Shown: positions 57,691 through 64,000 of the stretch, piece after piece
How positions within the stretch are numbered: position 1 is the first letter of the stretch
How the letters are laid out: each line of letters begins with the position of its first letter
From: Methanosarcina acetivorans C2A
GTDB lineage: Archaea > Halobacteriota > Methanosarcinia > Methanosarcinales > Methanosarcinaceae
Direction of reading: 5' to 3'
Assembly: GCF_000007345.1 (NCBI RefSeq)
Contig: NC_003552.1
Span: 1,240,001-1,304,000, forward strand
Length of the DNA stretch: 64,000 nucleotides
Notes under the pieces: model-generated
The model's database searches: none
The model's input: only the letters and a program-made list of their open reading frames with translations
What the model was told of the DNA's origin: nothing
Program-made: the position numbers and the translations under genes

Positions 57691-59166
57691 ATGACTCTCA
57701 GGGATACCTTAGAACCGTTTTTTAATAAGTTACCTGCAGTAGCGAGTCCGGAAAAACACGTCCACTTCAAGGATAAACTCTGGTGGACTCTGGGAGTTCT
57801 GGTGCTGTACTTTGCTCTTGCGAATGTACCGCTCTTCGGGATGTCTCAGGATTCTATTGACCTTTTTGAATCTTATCGTGCCTTTTTTGCCGGGGCTTCG
57901 GGATCTTTAGTCCTTCTCGGGATCGGGCCAATTGTCACTGCTTCGATTGTTCTGCAGCTTCTTGTTGGGGCAGATATAATTAAAATGGATCTTTCGGACC
58001 CCAAAGATCAGGCATTCTTCCAGGGAGCTCAGAAGTTTCTTGTCTTTGTCATGATCATACTGGAGGCTCTACCGCAGCTTCTTGGCGGATACATCCAACC
58101 GGATCCGGGGCTTGCTGCTACTCTTAATGTAGGCCTGGGAGTGATCACTTTACTGCTCCTTGTCCAGATCTTTATCGGAGGCACGCTGATCCTCTTTATG
58201 GATGAAGTGGTTTCCAAGTGGGGCATCGGGTCAGGAGTCGGGCTGTTCATTGTTGCGGGAATCTCCCAGCAGATCGTTACAGGAATATTTAACTGGGAGT
58301 TTGAGGAAGGGCTTCCAGTAGGACTCATTCCCAAATGGATCTACATTGCCCAGAATACAGGTGCAGACTACCTCTTCTCCGGTGAAGGTCTGATGTTCCT
58401 GCTGGTCAGAGGAGGAATTCTTGCCCTTCTGAGCACGGTCGCTATCTTCCTGCTCGTCGTATACGTGGAGAGTACGAGAATAGAAATCCCTCTCGCCCAC
58501 AGCGCAGTTAGAGGGGCAAGGGGCCGTTTCCCTGTCAAGCTCATATACGCCTCAGTTCTGCCCATGATCCTTGTCAGGGCTCTTCAGGCTAACATTCAGA
58601 TGGTCGGAATCATTCTTGCCAGCAGAGGGATTACTTTCCTCGGAGAATTCAGTGGCTCAAAGCCCCTGAACGGGATAATGTATTACCTAGCTCCCATCCA
58701 CAGCCCCTATGACTGGATCCCGTCTCTCGTACGGGAATCCTTTGCAAGCTATGGTGCAACTGCTCCGGCAATCTGGCAGATCGGGCTTCACGTCTTGGCG
58801 GACGCTATTATGCTGATCGGAGGCGGGATTATCTTTGCCCTCTTCTGGATAGAGACCACAGGTATGGGTGCAAAGCCCACAGCCCAGAAGATTTTCAATT
58901 CAGGAATGCAGATTCCGGGTTTTAGGCGGAACATCGGCAGTATTGAAAAAGTTATGCAACGTTACATTCCAAAGGTTACCGTTATAGGTGGAGCTTTCAT
59001 TGGGATTCTTACCCTGGTCGCAAGCTTGCTCGGTACGCTCGGAAGCGCCGGAGGTACAGGGCTTTTGCTTACTGTCAGTATTGTGTACAGGCTGTACGAG
59101 GATATCGCATCCGAACAGATGATGGAGATGCACCCGATGATCCGCTCCTTCTTCGGGGAGCAGTAA
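57691..59166 (+). CDS. secY: SecY, protein-translocation channel
   Basis: 491 aa, ten predicted membrane helices. SecY61-alpha-type features: the plug/helix-2 region IGPIVTASIVLQLLVGADII, the loop GVRGARG-like segment HSAVRGARGRFPVKLIYASV used for ribosome contact, and the C-terminus SEQMMEMHPMIRSFFGEQ. With SecE and Sec61-beta it forms the translocon. Unlike in many archaea, it is separated from uL15 by a terminator and has its own promoter. Confidence 0.97.
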   Translation: MTLRDTLEPFFNKLPAVASPEKHVHFKDKLWWTLGVLVLYFALANVPLFGMSQDSIDLFESYRAFFAGASGSLVLLGIGPIVTASIVLQLLVGADIIKMDLSDPKDQAFFQGAQKFLVFVMIILEALPQLLGGYIQPDPGLAATLNVGLGVITLLLLVQIFIGGTLILFMDEVVSKWGIGSGVGLFIVAGISQQIVTGIFNWEFEEGLPVGLIPKWIYIAQNTGADYLFSGEGLMFLLVRGGILALLSTVAIFLLVVYVESTRIEIPLAHSAVRGARGRFPVKLIYASVLPMILVRALQANIQMVGIILASRGITFLGEFSGSKPLNGIMYYLAPIHSPYDWIPSLVRESFASYGATAPAIWQIGLHVLADAIMLIGGGIIFALFWIETTGMGAKPTAQKIFNSGMQIPGFRRNIGSIEKVMQRYIPKVTVIGGAFIGILTLVASLLGTLGSAGGTGLLLTVSIVYRLYEDIASEQMMEMHPMIRSFFGEQ

Positions 59167-59258
59167 GGCTGGTAAACCTCTAACTACAGGATAACTGAAA
59201 TGATAGAGCAGAAAGAAAACAATCCCAAGTAAAAAAGGATAAAAAAGGGGATCTTCGA

Positions 59259-59906
59259 ATGAATATAATACTCTTCGGGCCCCCGGGTGCCGGCAAAGGT
59301 ACCCAGGCCAAAAAACTGGTTGATTTCTACGGAATTCCGCAGATTTCCACAGGGGATATCCTGCGGGCAAATGTTAGAGAAGGAACAGAACTGGGCCTTG
59401 CAGCCAAGGCATATATGGACAAAGGAGAACTTGTCCCTGACCAGGTGCTTATCGGCATAATTAAAAACCGTCTGAATGAGGCAGACTGCGAAAAAGGTTT
59501 CATTCTCGACGGATACCCGAGGACTGTCCCTCAGGCTGATGCCCTGGAAGCAATCCTCGATGAAATCGAAAAACCCATCGATGTCGTCCTCAACCTTGAG
59601 GTGCCTGACGAAGTGCTTGTAGGAAGAATAAGTGGGCGTCTTATGTGCAAATGCGGGGCAAGTTATCACATTATTTCCAATCCCCCAAAGAAGGATAACG
59701 TCTGTGACATATGTGGCGGTGAGGTCTTCCAGCGTGCTGACGATACCGCAGAAGCCGTCCAGAACCGCCTGGATGTCTACAAAAAGCAGACCCAGCCGCT
59801 GATCAACTACTATAAAGAGAAAGGCATCCTTGTCACCCTTGACGGGACAAAGGAGATAGATGTGGTCTTTGAGGACCTGAAGGCAATTCTGGCAAAGTTT
59901 GCCTGA
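59259..59906 (+). CDS. adk: Adenylate kinase, zinc-LID form
   Basis: 215 aa, bacterial-type Adk: ATP + AMP to 2 ADP. P-loop GPPGAGKGTQAKKLVD at residue 7; AMP-site GFILDGYPRTVPQADALE near 80; a LID with four Cys (CKCG and CDICGG). TDDTAE-like segment RADDTAEAVQNRLDVY. It starts 92 bp after secY and is probably cotranscribed. Confidence 0.97.
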   Translation: MNIILFGPPGAGKGTQAKKLVDFYGIPQISTGDILRANVREGTELGLAAKAYMDKGELVPDQVLIGIIKNRLNEADCEKGFILDGYPRTVPQADALEAILDEIEKPIDVVLNLEVPDEVLVGRISGRLMCKCGASYHIISNPPKKDNVCDICGGEVFQRADDTAEAVQNRLDVYKKQTQPLINYYKEKGILVTLDGTKEIDVVFEDLKAILAKFA

Positions 59907-59945
59907 ATTCCTCCTTTTTTTTCCTTTGTTTTTTCTTTTCTTCAT
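59907..59945 (+). terminator. T-rich terminator after adk
   Basis: CTCCTTTTTTTTCCTTTGTTTTTTC: several T-runs with no strong hairpin, as in archaeal intrinsic terminators. Confidence 0.6.
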
Positions 59946-60098
59946 TTAAGTTCCCATGTTTTCAATCTATCCTTGAAATTTTGGTATTTTTAGGTCCGTA
60001 AATCCTCTCTCTCTATGATTCCCAATGCGACAGAGTGATTAAATTTTAAATATTATGCGGCTGCTTATTTCCCTAGGAAGCTTTTGCTGGAGAATCAT

Positions 60099-60377
60099 AT
60101 GACTGAAAACTCAATTGAAGAACTGATGAAATGGGTTATCAGCGTTGACCGCCGCCTGATACTCATGCAATACATGAAAAAGCACACTGCAGTAAGGGCT
60201 TCGGATATCGCCCATGAAGCAAGCAGGTCCACGCAAAATATTAGTCGTGCCTTAAAAGAACTTGAGGACAGGGGTTTAATCGAATGCCTGACTCCTGAAA
60301 AAACGACATGGAAAAAATACGTGCTTACGGATAAAGGAAAAACGGTTCTGGAAAAGCTGGAGGGTAAATACCTTTAA
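60099..60377 (+). CDS. Winged-helix DNA-binding regulator
   Basis: 92 aa from ATG 60099 (RBS TGGAG; a TTG at 60084 would add five residues). Helix-turn-helix AVRASDIAHEASRSTQNISR and wing RGLIECLTPEKTTWKKYVLT, ending VLEKLEGKYL. ArsR/MarR-like. It stands where the conserved downstream genes of adk would be expected in many archaea. Target unknown; possibly autoregulation. Confidence 0.8.
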   Translation: MTENSIEELMKWVISVDRRLILMQYMKKHTAVRASDIAHEASRSTQNISRALKELEDRGLIECLTPEKTTWKKYVLTDKGKTVLEKLEGKYL

Positions 60378-60424
60378 CCTCCTGCCAAAATTTTTCGATT
60401 TGATTTCCTGCTCTATTTTTTCCC

Positions 60425-60970
60425 TTAGCTTTCCTCTCTGAGTTTCATATACCCTTCCACAAGTTCGATATTTGCTCTGACCACCGACCTTTTGAACTCG
60501 GTCATTTCTTTTGTGATAGGTTCAAGCGCATTGGCATAGGCCTGCCTGGTGATCACAGTCCCGTCAGGAACTATCCTGCCTGAGAAAATATCTATCCCCC
60601 GGACAACGGACCTGTGAAGGACAAGCGTGTCTTTCCCGATATTGCAGTCAAACACCACTGCCCCGAACCCTATAAAGCAGCCTTCTCCGATCCGGCAGGG
60701 GCCGTGTACGATGCAGCTATGCGCAAGGGAAGTATTTTTGCCGACAAGCACATCGGAATGCGAGAGGGAATGGACGACAACATTGTCCTGTACGTTGCAG
60801 CCGCTTTGAACGGTTATGGACGACCCGGGCTCGTCTGCCCTGAGGACTGCATTGGGCCCTACGAATACGTAATCTGCAATACTTATGTTCCCTATTATTA
60901 CTGCAGTTTCGGATATCCACGCCCTTTTACTGACTCTCGGGTGCTGTTTACGGGGGTTTGGAAGGTTCAT
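60425..60970 (-). CDS. CamH-type gamma-class carbonic anhydrase
   Basis: 181 aa left-handed beta-helix of hexapeptide repeats (TAVIIGNISIADYVFVGPNA). Zinc ligands: VVVHSLSH (first His) and SLAHSCIVHGP (two further His), matching Cam His81, His117 and His122. The proton-shuttle loop of Cam (acidic, with Glu84) is absent, which defines the CamH subgroup; the LRADEPG segment keeps the Arg59/Glu62 equivalents. It presumably hydrates CO2 in the cytoplasm. No signal peptide. Convergent with the winged-helix gene. Confidence 0.88.
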   Translation of the reverse strand: MNLPNPRKQHPRVSKRAWISETAVIIGNISIADYVFVGPNAVLRADEPGSSITVQSGCNVQDNVVVHSLSHSDVLVGKNTSLAHSCIVHGPCRIGEGCFIGFGAVVFDCNIGKDTLVLHRSVVRGIDIFSGRIVPDGTVITRQAYANALEPITKEMTEFKRSVVRANIELVEGYMKLREES

Positions 60971-61640
60971 TTTAAAACTCCTTTTTCCATGCCTGAAGGG
61001 GCTGCCCCGAATCCCGTTTGAATTTTCTATCCCGAATCCGGTTCGCTATTTTTCAGGCTTCGATGATTTTTATGATAAATTATGATAAGTTATTTAAATC
61101 TATGTTTTGATCTTTACTTTCCCGGTCGAAGAGTAATTTCTTGATCCTGAGAGCCTCATTTTAATTCGCGTAAAAATCAGCACCTCCGCCAGCTTGTCTG
61201 GAGGCTCTTCGAGGCTCTCAAATTAGAATTTTGACTTAAAAATTTTAATCTTTTTTCTCTTTCTTTTGGATTCTCTTTCTTTTGGATAGCTCCTGACAGG
61301 TGATATTTTTGCTTCAACAGTAATTTCTGCCTTCTCTTCTGAGTCTTCAAAGGTTCTGGTGCTCCCATTAAGCGGTTGATATTTTAAAAGGCTTATAATT
61401 CAACAACTCTTTTAAAGTCCATTTTTTTCTGAGTTATTCCACATTCTTGTGAGGGAGTCATCTTATCCAAAAGACCATTTTAGTTTTCTTTTGTTAAACC
61501 CTCATGTTCTCTGCAAAAGTTAAAATGAGCGCAATAAAGCCTTATTTGGTGATATACCCCCTCAGTATTTGTTCTTTTTGGAAACAAGTTTTCATCTGGG
61601 TTTTTCCAGGGCTTAACAAGATAAAAGCCAAAGATTCTTA
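60971..61640. other. Intergenic region with a nested hairpin
   Basis: No gene seen. GAGAGCCTC (about 61148) / GAGGCTCTC (about 61212) encloses CCTCCGCCAG / CTGGAGG, giving a stable stem that may be a terminator or part of a small element. The rest is T-rich. Confidence 0.45.
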
Positions 61641-62264
61641 TTAGGAGTTTGCATCCACATACCTCACTATGTCATTTCCTTCCTCATCCGTTCCTCTGAA
61701 AATCCAGACTGGTTTATAGAAATCCTGTTTCTCTCCCGGTGTATCCGAATAGTAGTCAATCTCTATTTCGTTAATTTCTACAGGTTTATTGATGCTTTTT
61801 ATGGGTTGAACTGAATCTCCATCCTGCTTTCGGCAGGTCGATATAAAAATCCATTCAATTTTTCTATTGATATCGTTTTTTTCAGAAATTTTTAAATTAA
61901 ATTTAAATTAAAAATTACTAAACATCAATCATAACAGTATTAATATATATTTATAGAAAATGGAGAGAAATGACAAACTGGATTAGATATCCAGTCCTAT
62001 GGCGCTGATTTTCAACCGAAACGACAAAAAATAACGATAAAGGATATTTAAATGTTAAAATGTGCTTGCTGCTGAATATAGGTTCCATGATTAAGTTTTT
62101 CGATTGCAGAGTTTATATCAAGAATTGATACTTCTCCAAGCTGCGTTTTTTCAGTCTTTTTGCTGTATCCGTTTCTGTAATTTTTCGCTTCTTTTTCATC
62201 GAAATCGGCCTTGTGTTCCTGTTTGTTATACCCTAGTTCAGTTTCCAGTTCAGCTTCCTGTTAC
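61641..62264 (-). pseudogene. Unknown protein, C-terminal remnant split by the MITE
   Basis: From about 62264 the frame reads QEAELETELGYNKQEHKAD, NGYSKKTEKTQLGEVSILDI and NSAIEKLNH. It is cut by the MITE (61823-62083) and continues GDSVQPIKSINKPVEINEIE, IDYYSDTPGEKQDFYKPVW, IFRGTDEEGNDIVRYVDANS plus stop (61641). Removing the MITE and one TCCAT copy restores the frame. Upstream of 62264 a stop and frame change break it. The tail resembles the ends of extracytoplasmic proteins, but I do not recognise it. Confidence 0.6.
61823..62083. mobile_element. 259-bp MITE family, copy 2 (target duplication TCCAT)
   Basis: Element of 261 bp in the opposite orientation to copy 1. It begins CCTGCTTTCGGCAGG and ends GCTTGCTGCTGAATATAGG; the internal sequence is closely alike (for example CCATTCAATTTTTCTATTGA and TTTTTTTCAGAA). 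It is flanked by TCCAT at 61818-61822 and 62084-62088. Separate target duplications show two independent insertions. Confidence 0.85.
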
Positions 62265-62288
62265 AGCCCCTTTTACAAATTCTTTTCT

Positions 62289-63281
62289 TTACCTTTCCGG
62301 TTGATGTTCATCAATAGTACTCTTCTCAATTAATGACTGTTTATTCTCATTTAATTCTTTCATTTCTCTTTTTACATTCTTATGCCATTCATATATAGTA
62401 CAACAAATACTTTCTACTTGGCCATGAAGGTTTTGGGATCTATTTTGGGCCTCATTTATCCTTGATTGAACAATCAAGTCTACTACTAATCCATCAAAGG
62501 CATAGTCGGCAAATGTAGCTAATCCTCCAATATTTATCTTAACTTCATCAGGATCAATTTTTTTTATATCTCCAAGTTCTCTCTGCAGGCTGTTTAGATT
62601 TTTCTGTACAGCAGCAATCTGCTCCCTTGCATCCCCTATCCTGGAGTGTTTGATAGCAGTTGTTATTAAACCGCCGCCAAGTATGTCCACTTTCCCCCAA
62701 TTATCGGCGCTCTTAAGGGTTTCCATCAGTTGATTCAAAGAGGATATAACATTTTGGGCAGCATATTCAGCCTCCCTTAATTCTTTTTCTTCGGCTGCCA
62801 GCCTGCCCTTTTCTTCAGCAATATATAGCAGTTTCTGTGAGGTTTCCCCAGGCTGTCCTTTTAATACTTCTTCTTTCTCTCGCAGCAACTGTCCGTATTC
62901 ACTTTCTATATCATAGAACGATTTCTTTCTTTGCCCCAATAGCGAATTTATTTCCTTTTCCAGTTCTTCAATAACTTTTTCAGAAGCTTCATATTTTAAT
63001 TGTGCTGCCCAATACTCCTGGCGTTCTTTTTTTATTTTCTTGTCTTTAGTTCCTTTAATTTTAGCTATAATCAGAGTAATACTGGGCTTCTCCAGATTTT
63101 CTACATCATTTTTTTCTTTTGTTAGTTCTTTTGCCAGTTTTTTGCTATCCGTTTGAGCTGTTTTAAGTTGCTGTCTCGCAACCGCAAGTTTACTCTCCAG
63201 CTTTTGAGCAACCTCCATTTCATGCCGGGCTAAACGCAGGCGCTTTTCTAAATCTTTGCGCGAAACTAAATCTTCATCCAT
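62289..63281 (-). CDS. Coiled-coil protein of unknown function
   Basis: 330 aa, no signal or membrane segment. Residues 5-195 are heptad-rich coiled coil (KDLEKRLRLARHEMEVAQKL, KVIEELEKEINSLLGQRKKS, EEKGRLAAEEKELREAEYAA). A conserved-looking block follows near residue 205 (SADNWGKVDILGGGLITTAI, KHSRIGDAREQIAAVQKNL) and resembles a DNWG...GGG...KHS domain I recall from hypothetical Firmicutes proteins, so transfer is possible. Low GC, with AT-rich flanks. Function unknown. Confidence 0.7.
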   Translation of the reverse strand: MDEDLVSRKDLEKRLRLARHEMEVAQKLESKLAVARQQLKTAQTDSKKLAKELTKEKNDVENLEKPSITLIIAKIKGTKDKKIKKERQEYWAAQLKYEASEKVIEELEKEINSLLGQRKKSFYDIESEYGQLLREKEEVLKGQPGETSQKLLYIAEEKGRLAAEEKELREAEYAAQNVISSLNQLMETLKSADNWGKVDILGGGLITTAIKHSRIGDAREQIAAVQKNLNSLQRELGDIKKIDPDEVKINIGGLATFADYAFDGLVVDLIVQSRINEAQNRSQNLHGQVESICCTIYEWHKNVKREMKELNENKQSLIEKSTIDEHQPER

Positions 63282-63449
63282 ACTTTAATCCCCATAACTT
63301 AAATTAAATGACAATATATTTGCTGAAAATCCCCCTTGAAACAAGTCACAAAACAAAATATGAAGAAAGGGGGGTTATCCTGTTAACTATATTATATACT
63401 ATTGTCAATACATTTACATATTTTATACTTTATATGAAGAAGCGTAAAA

Positions 63450-63801
63450 CCCCTGAGGCTTTAAGCTCAGGGGGTATAAGCGTCAACTTCTCAACATTCT
63501 CTTGATATTGATTCTGCAAATAAGTTTGTATTCTTAACTATATTATAATATTTAATACTGTCACCACAACCAAAATGCGAAAACCAAGCTGAGGAGTTGG
63601 ATAACAGGGTATCCTCATACCTGAAGGGATCGGGAACGCCAAGCCGGAGAAAACCGGAAGCTGAAAAGCATCTCAAGTATAATCTCACGTTCATATTCTG
63701 TTTCACCTTTGGAACGAGGGGCAGAGCCTGTACGACTCGCTAACATTGGTTGGGGGGATGACTCAGGAAGCCGCTAAATCTTTAGTTTAGCGGTAGTTCA
63801 C
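63450..63801 (+). mobile_element. ORF-less IS200/IS605 derivative (PATE-like) with possible omega-RNA end
   Basis: Left: hairpin CCCCTGAG (63450-63457) / CTCAGGGG (63466-63473). Right: perfect stem CCGCTAAA (63771-63778) / TTTAGCGG (63786-63793) followed by TAGTTCAC, which matches IS605-type right ends (AGGAAGCC...GGTAGTTCAC). The GC-rich block 63595-63770 resembles the conserved non-coding part next to archaeal tnpB genes, where guide (omega) RNA is encoded. No tnpA or tnpB is present. The element limits are inferred. Confidence 0.5.
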
Positions 63802-63855
63802 AACAGGTTTGAATTTCCTATGCTCATACATTTGCGCTGTTCCACCCTATTTTTT

Positions 63856-64000
63856 TAATGAATATCTCCTGTTCCGGCTTCCAATGTAGTCTTGTAATAC
63901 CAGCATTTAAAATTGATAATTTTCATAGTTTTTTTCAGTTCTTCCATTTGAGCACTTACAACTGCCTTCCGTTCCACAAACATGTCATGGCGCTGCTGCA
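63856..64000 (-). CDS. MerR-family transcriptional regulator, C-terminal part
   Basis: Runs off the right edge. The visible end reads QQRHDMFVERKAVVSAQMEE, LKKTMKIINFKCWYYKTTLE and AGTGDIH, then stop. It has the pattern of the dimerisation helix of MerR regulators (LLxxR...V...I..L...L..I..K...Y). The DNA-binding and ligand parts lie outside the window. Confidence 0.65.

Noticed and set aside
63491-63706. Minus-strand frame of 71 codons
   Set aside because: It lies antisense to the IS605-type non-coding block and shows no protein motif.

Overview
The window is chromosomal DNA of a methanogenic archaeon of the genus Methanosarcina. The evidence is an archaeal ribosomal-protein operon with rnp1 and the eukaryote-type proteins eL32, eL19 and eS4, several disaggregatase-type surface proteins, a DUF2206-like membrane protein, a PEF-CTERM remnant and the IS types seen. 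I could not fix the species; M. mazei or a close relative is plausible because of the disaggregatases. Identifications come from reading motifs and family memory; no database search was run.

Bases 1-14976 are an insertion-sequence graveyard around two surface beta-helix (disaggregatase-like) genes. At the left edge a tnpB gene is split by a 259-bp MITE and by an IS1-family element, each with a target duplication. At 6476-14976 an IS5 remnant carries an intact IS1182 element and abuts an IS1-family element. That IS1 contains a second IS1182, which itself contains an IS630 element, a 166-bp TA-flanked MITE and an IS21 element. Bases 15168-19009 hold a polysaccharide flippase and a large membrane protein. 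Bases 19112-24343 are a second stack: a zinc-ribbon transposase gene split by IS1634 and by a second IS21; removing both restores 435 codons exactly. Bases 24681-27626 encode a disaggregatase homologue with two nearly identical C-terminal repeats. A second IS1634 follows.

Bases 30407-40238, all on the minus strand, form a surface-polysaccharide operon: two GT4 glycosyltransferases, a CapK/PaaK-like adenylate-forming enzyme, a DUF354 protein, a methyltransferase, two deacetylase-like proteins (one a fusion with an XrtA-type NodB domain) and a two-domain GT2. Together with the flippase, the DUF2206-like protein and the disaggregatases, this suggests a locus that both builds and cuts the cell-surface matrix; that link is inference.

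Bases 41365-45003 hold a CPBP protease, small membrane and zinc-finger proteins, gene remnants (iorB, a VanZ-like gene, a PEF-CTERM gene) and an ISL3-type MITE. Bases 45285-59906 are the GC-richer core: promoter, long leader, then uL3-uL4-uL23-uL2-uS19-uL22-uS3-uL29-rnp1-uS17-uL14-uL24-eS4-uL5-uS14-uS8-uL6-eL32-eL19-uL18-uS5-uL30-uL15, a terminator, and secY-adk with its own promoter. After adk come a winged-helix regulator, a CamH-type carbonic anhydrase, a pseudogene split by a second copy of the 259-bp MITE, a coiled-coil protein, an ORF-less IS200/IS605 derivative with a possible omega-RNA end, and the 3' end of a MerR-type regulator.
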